Shown one piece after another: positions 47,454 to 56,431 of a DNA stretch of 64,000 bases (positions are counted from its first letter, which is position 1; each line of letters opens with the position of its first letter). Under the pieces are notes generated by a model. It did not search any database. It saw only the letters and a program-made list of their open reading frames with translations, and was not told where the DNA came from. A program made the translations under genes and the position numbers. The stretch lies in the NCBI GenBank assembly GCA_039640495.1, contig CP046864.1:1488001-1552000 (forward strand), given 5' to 3'. Origin of the DNA: Rhodobacteraceae bacterium IMCC1335 (lineage in GTDB: Bacteria; Pseudomonadota; Alphaproteobacteria; Rhodobacterales; Rhodobacteraceae).

Positions 47454-47878
47454 CAGATCAATCCGAAAAAATGTTTGAACAGAACCACGCTTATCGCCCC
47501 GGCTAAAATATACACCATCGTTGCGGCTATACCCCGCAGGGAAAACCTTGAAATGCCGCAGACGCCATGGCCCGATGTGCAACCATTTGCCAGCCTTGTT
47601 CCAAAACCCACTGCTAGGCCTGCAATCACCAAGACGATCACATTTTCGCTAGCATGTGTCGGAGCTATGTTTAATGGTCTTACGAACAGCATTGGAACAA
47701 CGAATAAAGCAGAAACGAACGCTAGGTTTTCCGCCCAAATTCGCCGATCCGTTGTTTTGAACATGCCAAAAATCAATCCGCTTGCGCCCATAACGCGGCC
47801 ATTCCCCAATAAAAGAACAGCGCCAGCGCAGCCAATCAAAACACCGCCGACCAATCCATAAATCCAATCCATTGGCAT
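47453..47878 (-). CDS. YeeE/YedE-family half transporter, first gene
   Basis: A 141-residue membrane protein with GLVGGVLIGCAGAVLLLGNGR, LGVGFGTRLANGCTSGHGVCG-type segment (VGFGTRLANGCTSGHGVCG) and a final hydrophobic helix. The NGCTSGHGVCG cysteines line the sulfur conduit in YeeE. It pairs with the overlapping gene at 47010-47453 and lies 48 bases behind the MBL gene, as in bigR-type operons. Confidence 0.88.
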   Translation of the reverse strand: MPMDWIYGLVGGVLIGCAGAVLLLGNGRVMGASGLIFGMFKTTDRRIWAENLAFVSALFVVPMLFVRPLNIAPTHASENVIVLVIAGLAVGFGTRLANGCTSGHGVCGISRFSLRGIAATMVYILAGAISVVLFKHFFGLI

Positions 47879-47926
47879 ATTTTGCTCTCCGACTGCGCGC
47901 GCCTATTTTCAAGCCATTTTTTAAAT

Positions 47927-48790
47927 TTAAAGTTTATTGATGGGCAGTTTTAAAAACACATCCCCATGCTCATCAGGCGGCGGCATATTGCCTGCCCGCA
48001 TATTGATTTGCAATGAGGGCACTATCAATTTTGGCATCGCGAGTTTTGCATCTCGTTCGTCTCGAAGCTTTACAAACGCTTCAGCTTTGACATCGCCCCC
48101 AATGTGAACATTTTGTCTGCGCTGTTCGCCAACTGTGGTTTCCCAACTATATTCATCTCTGCCCGGCGCTTTGTAATCATGGCCTACAAAAATTTTCGTT
48201 TCATCAGGCAGCGCAAGTATCTTTTGGATAGATTCATATAGGGTTTGCGAGGAGCCGCCCGGAAAATCACAGCGCGCGGTACCAAAATCGGGCATGAACA
48301 ACGTATCTCCAACGAAAGCTGCATCTTCGATGACATAGGTGAGGCAGGCCGGGGTATGCCCTGGTGTATGCAAAACATCAACACGCATTTGACCAATGTG
48401 AAAAACATCCCCGTGATCAAACAATTGATCAAATTGGCTTCCGTCGCGCTGAAACTCTGTGCCCTCGTTAAATACTTTTCCAAAAGTATCTTGAACAAGG
48501 GTGATATTGTTTCCAATTCCTATTTTGCCGCCCAGTTTTTCTTGAATATAGGGAGCTGCGGAAAGGTGATCGGCATGTACATGGCTTTCAAGCAACCATT
48601 GAATATCCAAAGCCTCTTCTTTGGCATAAGCGATGATTTTATCTGCTGAGCTGGTCTGCGTGGTTCCAGAGGCATGGTCAAAATCAAGCACGCTGTCGAT
48701 GACGGCCGCTGCATGTCCATTCGGGTCGCGCACAACATATGAAATTGTGTTGGTTTGCGGATCAAAAAAAGCTTTTACCTTCGGTCCCAT
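47927..48790 (-). CDS. MBL-fold hydrolase, persulfide dioxygenase-like (Blh type)
   Basis: A 287-residue metallo-beta-lactamase-fold protein. Metal ligands are HVHADHLSAA, HTPGHTPAC, DTLFMPDFGTARCDFPGG and FVGHDY, which is the pattern of ETHE1-like persulfide dioxygenases and of the Blh proteins regulated by BigR. They oxidise glutathione persulfide to sulfite during sulfide detoxification. It is the first gene of an operon with two YeeE-like sulfur transporters. No ArsR-type BigR regulator or rhodanese is next to it. Confidence 0.9.
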   Translation of the reverse strand: MGPKVKAFFDPQTNTISYVVRDPNGHAAAVIDSVLDFDHASGTTQTSSADKIIAYAKEEALDIQWLLESHVHADHLSAAPYIQEKLGGKIGIGNNITLVQDTFGKVFNEGTEFQRDGSQFDQLFDHGDVFHIGQMRVDVLHTPGHTPACLTYVIEDAAFVGDTLFMPDFGTARCDFPGGSSQTLYESIQKILALPDETKIFVGHDYKAPGRDEYSWETTVGEQRRQNVHIGGDVKAEAFVKLRDERDAKLAMPKLIVPSLQINMRAGNMPPPDEHGDVFLKLPINKL

Positions 48791-48958
48791 TCAGCGCTCC
48801 TAGGTATGGTCGAGGGCAGAATAACAATATCCTTCAAATTGACAAGCATATCGAATGGATTGTTTTTAAAGGGTTTGCTTGGTGGAATTTTGTTTTCTTA
48901 GGTGGGCAATCCGAAGGCGTTTGTTCTTCGCCTCTCATTTTGTGGTCTGGACGACGAG

Positions 48959-49174
48959 TTACCCAACCGCTATACCGATTGCGACTGTCATCAAGCCCAA
49001 GGCAGATAAAAATAAAGACCCTAAGTTTACCGGCATTAGGGAGGCTAATTCAGCGCGCAAGTCCTCATCCGAGAGCGATCGCTTCTTTGCCTTTACAACT
49101 CTCGCGATGCAAAGCATCAATCCAACAATGCCAAGCAAAGATAGGGCGGCCCCAGTTAAAACTATTCCCGACAT
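48959..49174 (-). CDS. Small two-helix membrane protein of unknown function
   Basis: 71 residues: MSGIVLTGAALSLLGIVGLM as first helix, a basic-to-acidic loop (VVKAKKRSLSDEDLRAELASLM) and a second helix (LGSLFLSALGLMTVAIGIAVG). AGGAG lies eight bases before ATG 49174; the longer open frame has none. The same small protein is widespread in Rhodobacteraceae. Divergent from gapR. Confidence 0.75.
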   Translation of the reverse strand: MSGIVLTGAALSLLGIVGLMLCIARVVKAKKRSLSDEDLRAELASLMPVNLGSLFLSALGLMTVAIGIAVG

Positions 49175-49303
49175 GACGGCACTCCTAGCGATCCAGATTG
49201 AGCCCGCTTTATAGATTTTCTTTATACCAAGCAACCAAAAGGGCTCTCTTGCGCAGCCAAAGCAAGCTGGTTTAAGGAGGGCAGGAATTCCAAGGAGATT
49301 GAA

Positions 49304-49558
49304 ATGCAAGATACGCCCGAAGATACCCACCGTGTGGCTGCCGCAGAGCTTCGCCAGTTTATTGAAAGATATGAACGTTTGGAGGCTGAAAAAAAAGATA
49401 TTGCGGATCAACAGAAAGAGGTGATGGCAGAAGCCAAAGGGCGGGGCTACGACACGCGCGTGATGCGTAAATTGATCGTTTTGCGCAAACGCGATCAAAA
49501 TGAGATTGCTGAAGAAGAAGCCATTTTGGATCTGTATAAAGAAGTGCTGGGGATGTAG
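49304..49558 (+). CDS. gapR: GapR nucleoid-associated protein (DUF2312)
   Basis: An 84-residue, mostly helical and coiled-coil protein: ELRQFIERYERLEAEKKDIADQQKEV then MAEAKGRGYDTRVMRKLIVLRK. This is the DUF2312 family, now GapR, which clamps overtwisted DNA ahead of replication and transcription in alphaproteobacteria and is essential in Caulobacter. AAGGAG precedes the ATG. Confidence 0.95.
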   Translation: MQDTPEDTHRVAAAELRQFIERYERLEAEKKDIADQQKEVMAEAKGRGYDTRVMRKLIVLRKRDQNEIAEEEAILDLYKEVLGM

Positions 49559-49743
49559 CGCTTGGGGCTAGTTGAGTAAGGTGAATTCTACCTAAAGCGT
49601 TGAATAAGGGAACTCTGTAGTCTCTTTTGACGCGCGCGCTCGAGGCTTTGGCGTTGCAAGCTGTCGCACCAGTTGTGCAAAGCGCGCCCATCGGGCAAGT
49701 ATAAGCTGAGCATTACGCAGAAAAACCGGAAAAGGACCACAAT

Positions 49744-51402
49744 GTGACAAGCCGCGCCATTAATAAGACGTTGGGGGCAGCCTTTCCCCAAGCGATCGGT
49801 ATATGGTCGCTGGCGGCTCTGCTGATTGCAGCGGGCGTTTTATTGCCCATTATTGCGATTTTGGTTTTGGCGTTTTTCCCCTCGGATAATATTTGGAGCC
49901 ATTTACTGGCAACCACTTTGCCTCGCTACCTTAAAACCACGCTGACGCTTATGTTATGCGTGGGTTTTGGCGCTGCTTGCATAGGCGCTGGCACCGCGTG
50001 GTTGGTTACGCGGTACCGCTTTTGGGGCGTGCGCTCTTTTGAATGGTTGCTGCTGATGCCATTGGCGATACCCTCTTATGTGGGGGCCTATGCGTTGGTC
50101 GATTTGCTTGAATATGCGGGTCCCGTTCAGAATGCGCTTAGAGGGGTGATGGGATGGAAAAACGCGCAAGATTATTGGTTTTTTGAAATCAGGTCATTCG
50201 GGACGGCCAGTTTTGTGCTGACTATGGCGCTGTATCCTTATGTTTATTTACTCAGTCGGGCAGCGTTTCGGGAACAATCTGGGGCCGCCGAAGAGGTGGC
50301 TCAATCGCTTGGATCGCATGCATTTTTGCGGTTTTGGAAAATTGGTTTACCTTTGGCGCGCCCGGCAATCGCGGCGGGTACGGCGATTGTGATGATGGAA
50401 ACGATTAATGATTTTGGCGCCGTAGATTATTTTGCGGTTCAAACCCTAACAACTGGAATTTTCAGCGTTTGGCTGGAAGGCAGCAATGCAGGCGGGGCGG
50501 CGCAATTGGCAACTTTGGGATTGTGTTTGATTATCATTTTGGTGCTGCTTGAAAAAAATGGGCGCAGCAAAATGCGGTTTTTCAGTTTATCCACTCATCA
50601 CAGGCCAATTTTGCGACAAAAATTGCGCGGTCGCCAAGCTGTTTTCGCTTCGGTATTTTGCTTTTTACCGGTTTTATTCGGATTTATACTTCCCACTTTG
50701 GTGCTGGCGCTGCACGCGGTGCGCAAGCTTGATTACTGGAAAGATGCGGATCTATATGCGGCCTTGTGGAACACTGTGTTTGTCGGCGCGATTGCAGCCT
50801 TTTTCACAGTGATTGCTGGACTCGTCATGGTCTATGGTGTTCGCCTCAGCCAACAGAAATTGCCACGTCTTTTATTGCCCCTCACCACGATCGGCTACGC
50901 TGCCCCTGGCGCGGTCTTGGCTGTTGGTATTTTAATTCCTTTGGCGGCTTTTGATAACGCCTTGGCCGATTTTATTCTTGCCCTCACAGGGCGAGAAATC
51001 GGGTTGATTTTGACGGGTAGTTCTTTTGCGGTCATTTTGGCGTATTTTGTGCGCTTTTTTGCGATTGCCCAAGGCGCGGCGGATACCGCGATGGAGCGCG
51101 TCTCTCCCAATTTATCGCAGGCGGCCCGTTCTTTAGGCCGCTCGAAGCGTGCAATATTGGTGCAGATTTTTTTACCCCTGATTAAAGGCAGTTTGGGGTC
51201 GGCTTTGGTGCTGGTTTTCGTCGATTGTGTGAAAGAACTGCCTGCAACGATGCTTTTACGGCCGTTCAATTTCAGCACGCTCGCGACTCGCACGCATGAT
51301 CAGGCAAGTTTGGAAAATTTACCCCAGGCTGCGCCAGCGGCTCTATTGATAATATTGGTAGGTTTGCTCGCTGTCGGGCTCTTGGCGCGCGCCAGCCGGT
51401 AA
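49744..51402 (+). CDS. Iron(III)/thiamine-type ABC transporter permease (FbpB/ThiP fused)
   Basis: A 552-residue double permease with about twelve helices. Each half carries an EAA loop: EEVAQSLGSHAFLRFWKIGLPLARPAI in the first and QAARSLGRSKRAILVQIFLPLIKGSLG in the second. The overall form (NDFGAVDYFAVQTLTTGIFSVW, KELPATMLLRPFNFSTLATRTH) is that of FbpB-type iron permeases. GTG 49744 is eight bases after AAAGGA. The usual periplasmic binding protein and ATPase are not in the window next to it. Confidence 0.9.
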   Translation: MTSRAINKTLGAAFPQAIGIWSLAALLIAAGVLLPIIAILVLAFFPSDNIWSHLLATTLPRYLKTTLTLMLCVGFGAACIGAGTAWLVTRYRFWGVRSFEWLLLMPLAIPSYVGAYALVDLLEYAGPVQNALRGVMGWKNAQDYWFFEIRSFGTASFVLTMALYPYVYLLSRAAFREQSGAAEEVAQSLGSHAFLRFWKIGLPLARPAIAAGTAIVMMETINDFGAVDYFAVQTLTTGIFSVWLEGSNAGGAAQLATLGLCLIIILVLLEKNGRSKMRFFSLSTHHRPILRQKLRGRQAVFASVFCFLPVLFGFILPTLVLALHAVRKLDYWKDADLYAALWNTVFVGAIAAFFTVIAGLVMVYGVRLSQQKLPRLLLPLTTIGYAAPGAVLAVGILIPLAAFDNALADFILALTGREIGLILTGSSFAVILAYFVRFFAIAQGAADTAMERVSPNLSQAARSLGRSKRAILVQIFLPLIKGSLGSALVLVFVDCVKELPATMLLRPFNFSTLATRTHDQASLENLPQAAPAALLIILVGLLAVGLLARASR

Positions 51403-51940
51403 GTCTTACAGCACAGGGTTGTTTCAGTCTCTTTTTATTGCATTAAACCAATCGGCTTTCCGTCGAGCCCGCTACGGCGCGAAAGAGGCGTTCTATGATT
51501 TTATCCTGTTAAGGGTGAGACCTATCCGGATATGAGGTTTTTTCCAAAGAATAATGACATTCGATATCCCAGGGGCATTCACTAAAGTTTTGATCACTGC
51601 CATTACATCCGCTGGTCGTGCAAGCACCGCCTTTAGCGGGTACAAGGCGACATAGGGCTTCGTTTTGGAATATTTTTGGTAAAATCTGCCAAGAAAAGGG
51701 CATCGAGACTTAACGTGATAGGCTGTCTGCAAAGCATTCATATTTTTGTATGGGTGCCATAGATGTAGACAAAAAGCGATTTGGTGCAGCGGATTATAAG
51801 CGAAGCATTCCATAGCCCCTACAAGAGAAAAACAAAAATCAATGGTCGTAAAAAAGCGGCGAGATGTGGATAAAAAGTTTCTGCAGCGGCAATGCCTTTG
51901 TTTTCATGGGGGTAAACTGGACAATCAAGCCTGCAACGCC
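51403..51940. other. Intergenic, with an unsupported minus-strand frame at 51493-51741
   Basis: A frame starting ATG 51741 on the minus strand reads protein-like (VIILWKKPHIRIGLTL) but lacks a ribosome site and matches no family I know. Probably decayed DNA. Confidence 0.35.
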
Positions 51941-52102
51941 TTAACGGGCTGTGAAAAAGGCAGCTGCGGATATTGAAATGCCCAACGCAATCCCAAGGTC
52001 ACGTGTTTCAGCGACCAAAAGAAAAGCGTCAATCGCTCTATTTCCCACTTGGGAGATCGCAAGTCCTACGGGTAAAAAAAGCTGAGTGCATAAAATAGGC
52101 AA
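51941..52102 (-). pseudogene. Fragment of a hydrophobic membrane protein
   Basis: Frame reads LPILCTQLFLPVGLAISQVGN then RAIDAFLLVAETRDLGIAL and GISISAAAFFTAR. Two hydrophobic helices joined by an ordinary loop make it look like real membrane-protein sequence, but there is no ATG (only TTG 52102), no ribosome site and a stop just upstream. Interpreted as a relic. Confidence 0.35.
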
Positions 52103-52263
52103 GGCTTGCTTTGATCATTTGATCGCCTTTTCAGTTCAGTCATCTCAAACTGTTTTGTCTTTAACCGCGCAGAACTGGTTCGTGAACAAAGCAATAGACG
52201 TTATGTTGCCGTTGCCAGTTTTGCATAATCAAACTGAAAAAGGCGATTGTTGGAGGGCAAATA

Positions 52264-52524
52264 TCAATGTTTACCATTGGCCTGTTGATGAAAAAAATCT
52301 GGCGCCTTCTTAATTTCGACGTCAAATAGGGTTTGATAGTCCTCAAGATTTGATAGCATCAGCTGGCTAACGTTGCGGCCCGCAGATGTTAGCTGATTAT
52401 AAAAATCCACTAAGCCTTCTTTTTGAGCAGCGACTAAGGCTTCCCTTGTTCCAGTGAGGTTATGCGTCATTTGGCAATGCAATATAACGTTTTCAAACAG
52501 CGTGAGGTCGCTCATTTTTTTCAT
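52264..52524 (-). CDS. Small protein of unknown function (86 residues)
   Basis: Starts MKKMSDLTLFENVILHCQMTHN, helical throughout, with AALVAAQ-like EALVAAQKEG and LEDYQTLFDVEIKKAPDF. No signal peptide. AAGGGAAG precedes ATG 52524. Not recognised; composition supports a true gene. Confidence 0.55.
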   Translation of the reverse strand: MKKMSDLTLFENVILHCQMTHNLTGTREALVAAQKEGLVDFYNQLTSAGRNVSQLMLSNLEDYQTLFDVEIKKAPDFFHQQANGKH

Positions 52525-52819
52525 ACGCTCTTCCCTTTCCACCATAAAAGATCTGCCAAATTATGGCGTCTGAATAAAATTGGAAAAAAAGCTGACCGTG
52601 ACTTCCGCGCGCGTATTTTGTCGCGACCCATTCATAGTACGGCTGCGTATGAGATATGGATCACTTTTGGCATCAGCTTGCGCTGATCTGATTAATCTCG
52701 CCCAATCAAACCTCCTGTTATCCGCGCAGGATTAAGGGATCAGCTAAGCTTGAGGTTGAGGCCAGAATAGTCGTTGAACAGGTGGGCATGAGGGGCTGAT
52801 TGTTCAGCCCGCTCATTCA

Positions 52820-53190
52820 TTAAAAAAGGCCCCAGATGGCTTGGCGCTGGGTAAGAGCGGTTGCTCCAAATAAAATAGTTACAACAGTTTCAAACATGCC
52901 CCAGAGTTCTTTGCGAAACTTTGATCCAAAGTGCGTGGTAGCTTCCTCTGCATCCAAATCATCCCCATTCGCTTTAAGGTCGTCCATGAAATCAAAAGAA
53001 TTGATCATCACAAAGACGAATGTTCGCAGTATCATCGTGGATATCGCCAGTGATTGAAAATCCGCGCCCTGTGAAATGATAAAAAGCGTTGCCAAACTAG
53101 TTCATATTGCAATCGCAAATCCCCAATATAAGTCGCGTGCTCTTTGGTTTCCAAGCCTCTGACGCAGATCACGATTTGCCGGGGAGCTTA
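52820..53190 (-). pseudogene. Small membrane protein gene interrupted by an in-frame TGA
   Basis: The main frame (53095 down to 52820) encodes two hydrophobic segments (LATLFIISQGADFQSLAI and MILRTFVFVMIN) and a C-terminal amphipathic part (FGSKFRKELWGMFETVV). It has only TTG as possible start. Upstream, across TGA 53104-53102, the same frame continues with protein-like sequence ANRDLRQRLGNQRARDLYWGFAIAI for at least 25 codons. The most economical reading is a gene of about 120 residues with a nonsense mutation; its original start is not visible. Unknown family. Confidence 0.5.
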
Positions 53191-53217
53191 CACTATCCGG
53201 CCTTTTTCTCTTCCTAA

Positions 53218-53490
53218 TTAATCAAGTTCGACAGCAAGCGGACCAGTCATTCCCCCGGTCACGGACATGCCAACTGCAGAACCGGCTGCGGCTCTAATTT
53301 CATCAATATTTGCTTCCAACATTTTTGGGTCTCTCCATAGTGTCATGGTTCTTATTGTATTTTCTCCAGTAACTGTGGCGCGCATGTTCACTGCGCCATA
53401 CTTTTTCATCTCGGGCCAGAAACCCTTGGCGGCTTCAACTGCATTGTCAACGTTCCCGTCAAATTCCCAATCCGTAAAAGATACAAACAT
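53218..53490 (-). CDS. Small dimeric alpha/beta-barrel-like protein
   Basis: A 90-residue protein MFVSFTDWEFDGNVDNAVEAAKGFW, followed by MKKYGAVNMRATVTGENTIRTMTLWRD and a final GMSVTGGMTGPLAVELD. Strand-helix-strand order and size fit a ferredoxin-like dimeric barrel. ATG 53490 follows GGAGAG by six bases; longer starts at 53502 and 53529 are less likely. A second small protein of the same class lies at 53898. Function unknown. Confidence 0.6.
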   Translation of the reverse strand: MFVSFTDWEFDGNVDNAVEAAKGFWPEMKKYGAVNMRATVTGENTIRTMTLWRDPKMLEANIDEIRAAAGSAVGMSVTGGMTGPLAVELD

Positions 53491-53897
53491 TTTTCTCTCC
53501 ATTTTTTGCAACGTTACATCATCGTTCATTCAATTGTCGATTTGTCAAAGATTACGTTGCGAAAGCTAGAATCTAAATGACGCCCGATCACAGAATATTC
53601 GCTTTCATAGACTTTTTGCTTAATCCCAGACGGCACTTAGATTGGGCTGCCGCTCACGCTGATGGGTTTCCAGCGCAGTTTATTCCCGATAGGTTTGAGA
53701 AGTCGCACGGCACATGCGGAAAAGGGATGGGCAAAGTGATCATGCGGGAAACTGAAAGCGACATGAATTAAACAGCAGCTCAAAGATCGCTGGTCTGATG
53801 GGTATGACCATGGCTCTTGGGTCAATGATCGCAGAAGATATGATCGTGCCAAAAAGCCTGTGGCACGATCCTGAATGTAAGATTGCAGGTTAATTTA
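53491..53897. other. Intergenic with a perfect 10-base inverted repeat
   Basis: GATCGTGCCA (53842-53851) and TGGCACGATC (53861-53870) with a nine-base spacer. No T-run on either side, so it is not an obvious terminator; it could be an operator or transcript hairpin after the 53898-54206 gene. A plus-strand frame at 53577-53771 lacks support. Confidence 0.5.
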
Positions 53898-54206
53898 TTA
53901 ATTCAATTCTACAACTTTCGGGTAATTAATAAAGCCGTCATTTGTAATCGGTGTAAACGTTCCGGTTTCGACTATCGCGCCTGCTTCTTTTCTCAGTCTA
54001 GTCAGTTCCTCATCGGCACCAAAGCGCTTCAAATGTTCTTCTGATTCAAAATGTATGACGGTATGCAGCATAGTGTCATCGTCTTTTTGTGTTCCTGCAA
54101 AAACAAATGTCATGCCATGTTCTTGCATCTTGTCTTCAACACAGTGCACCATATCTTTCCATGCTTGGAAACCTTTAGATAACCTTATTGTCGTCACCAC
54201 TAGCAC
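53898..54206 (-). CDS. Antibiotic-biosynthesis-monooxygenase-like small protein
   Basis: A 102-residue protein: VVTTIRLSKGFQAWKDMVHCVEDKMQEHG, then FVFAGTQKDDDTMLHTVIHFESEEHLKRFGADEEL and IVETGTFTPI. This beta-alpha-beta pattern with a helix after the first strand is that of dimeric alpha/beta-barrel monooxygenase-like proteins. Start GTG 54206 follows GGAGAG. Possibly related in role to the protein at 53218-53490. Confidence 0.6.
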   Translation of the reverse strand: MLVVTTIRLSKGFQAWKDMVHCVEDKMQEHGMTFVFAGTQKDDDTMLHTVIHFESEEHLKRFGADEELTRLRKEAGAIVETGTFTPITNDGFINYPKVVELN

Positions 54207-55681
54207 AACGCTCTCCTCGTTTTGTGTTATTAAACTTCGCGTTTAGCCAACCACAGCGCGGGTTTTTTTGACAGTTAAAAATCTGACGCAAGGTTTCTCG
54301 CATGTCCCCCCCCTTAATGTCCCTGACTGGCTGGTGACGTGCTGAACAGGATAGAGAGAGGCGTTTTATCGCGAGCCAAGCCTTGACGTGAATGTTTAAA
54401 CCGCAATGGGCGCTTTGGTTATCTGGTCTGGGGTAGAGGTTTTAAGCGGCGCTGTTACGCGCTGGCATTGTAAGCTTATCTGGAAGAAAAAATTATGCGC
54501 CAAGAGTTGTTAGATTGCAGTGACAAACAGCCATCTTTTATAAGATAGACCTGTTGAGAACAGTCGAGAATTTTCGCCTTCCCTGTGCCTATTAAAAATA
54601 TATTTTTCGCTTACACTCCGCTTTGCACGCATCTTCAAGCTGCGCTGTGTCGTTTTTTCATTGGGATAAAATACGGTGGTCATCGCTGGCGTTGAGCTTG
54701 GTCTAGTCGTGAAAAGTAAAACTTATTCTGAAAACTGTTTTCTTGCAATTTTGGTATTCTTTTACCCGGGTGCCGGCGACCGTTTTTTATCAAGCTCGAT
54801 AATATTTATTAAAAGCCTGGTATCTTGTGCCCTTTGAATTATTCTCTATCGTGATCTACGAAAGCCGCTTTAGATGACAGGTGTGAGCTCAGTCACAAAT
54901 CTTCTTTTTACTATCCTAAACTTGAAACAGTCACTGCATACCACCCACATGAAATTTTGCGATTGGTTGCCGTATTATGGCATGTTTGGTCTTGCTCGAA
55001 TAAAGATATGCTTGGGTTGGTATTAAAATTTCTCAATCAATGATTGACAGGATGAGCCTACCATTGCTTTTTTGTCGGTGAAGTACAGCCATTTTGCGAT
55101 CGCCAAATAAACCCATTTTTTAGCTTGTGGGACCATAGAACCGCTTCGCAGCTGCCTTTTGTGGCAACTGTATGAAAATGCTCAATGAAAATTTCTTCAT
55201 TTTGATAAATATAAGGTGGATGTAGCTGTTCGGCTTCGGTCATGAAATTTAAAATCCGATCAATATCATAATTTGTAATGTTGATTTTCAGGTCATTTAT
55301 ATGCAGATGAAATTCCTATTCTGTATGCAAATAAGACATGTGAGTTTCGGCATCTTTCTCCAACCAAGCCCTTAAAAGCTATTGCAGACAATTCTCATCG
55401 TTCAAAATCTCAAAAAATAATTTTCGAATTATAATGTATCAAGGTTTGAAAAGTTCCACACGTCTTTATAACTTTCCGTTTTTGAAGTTGCCAAATCGAT
55501 ATAACACTAAAGGTGAATGAACCGCTCAATAGATCAAGTGATCAAAGGGCTCTAATTATAAGCGAGTCCTCCGTTCATCCGTAGGAAACACATTAGAGCG
55601 AGTATAAAAATATCTGATGAAAACAGATGAACCGCTAGCACCATTTTTCCGGCAGTCGAATTTGCAGTAGACCTATGGGCT
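54207..55681. other. Long gene-poor stretch (about 1.5 kb)
   Basis: AT-rich DNA with many stops in all frames. The only frame of note, minus 55243-55058 (61 codons, QLHPPYIYQNEEIF), has no clear ribosome site. No tRNA, riboswitch or repeat array was recognised. Probably decayed accessory DNA. Confidence 0.45.
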
Positions 55682-56422
55682 TTATACCCTTTCATCTGAT
55701 TTAAGGCGCCGCTCTAGCCAGCGCACGCCTGCGGAAACAACCAAGATGAGCACCAAATATTCCAACACCAAAATGGTGTAAATCTCCAAAGGCCGATATT
55801 CTGTCACAACAAGCTCATTGGCTTTTCGGGTCAGTTCTTGCATGCCAATCACAGAAACCAGTGAAGACATTTTTAGCATATAGACCAGTTGATTGCCCAA
55901 TGCTGGAAGAATACGACGAATGGCTTGCGGTAAGATCACAAATCGCATCGTATCTTTGTAGTTTAATGAAATGGAATGTGACGCTTCATATTGGCCTCTA
56001 TCGATAGATTGTATTCCCGCGCGAAAAATCTCTGCCTGAAAGGCACTATCGGACAATGCCAGCGCAATGACTCCAGCCCAGAAAACGTTTATTTCCAGAC
56101 CTGTCATTGGAGGCAGGCCATAATATACCCATAAAATGAGAACCAGAATAGGAACCGATCTGACAATCTCGACATAGAGGCGGTTAAAATTCCTAAGCCA
56201 CGGATTTTTCGAAAGACCGGGCAGGGCGATCAATAATCCAACGGCAATCGAAATGAGGATCGAGGTGAAGGACAGCAACAACGTGAAATAATATCCCGAC
56301 ATAAGGAATTTTAAGTTTATCCAACCGGATTTGCTGTAGGGGTTAACCACATACCATCCCCAATTGTCAGAGCAACCCGACAGAAACAGCATTAAAAATA
56401 ATAAAATTGCCAGCTTTTTCAT
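55682..56422 (-). CDS. Polar amino acid-type ABC transporter permease with lipobox-like N-terminus
   Basis: A 246-residue HisM/GlnP-type permease with five to six helices and the EAA loop YEASHSISLNYKDTMRFVILPQAIRRILPALGNQ. The N-terminus MKKLAILLFLMLFLSGCSDN looks exactly like a lipoprotein signal with lipobox LSGC, followed by WGWYVV and a soluble stretch before the first true permease helix. Similar starts exist in a subset of this family. It follows the ATPase gene by nine bases. Confidence 0.9.
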   Translation of the reverse strand: MKKLAILLFLMLFLSGCSDNWGWYVVNPYSKSGWINLKFLMSGYYFTLLLSFTSILISIAVGLLIALPGLSKNPWLRNFNRLYVEIVRSVPILVLILWVYYGLPPMTGLEINVFWAGVIALALSDSAFQAEIFRAGIQSIDRGQYEASHSISLNYKDTMRFVILPQAIRRILPALGNQLVYMLKMSSLVSVIGMQELTRKANELVVTEYRPLEIYTILVLEYLVLILVVSAGVRWLERRLKSDERV

Positions 56423-56431
56423 CTCATTACT

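Noticed and set aside
51493..51813. 106-codon minus-strand ORF
   Set aside because: No ribosome site at 51813 or 51741 and no recognisable family; left as unsupported.
52793..52810. GGGCTGA/TCAGCCC hairpin
   Set aside because: Seven-base stem without a T-run on either strand; not enough for a terminator call.
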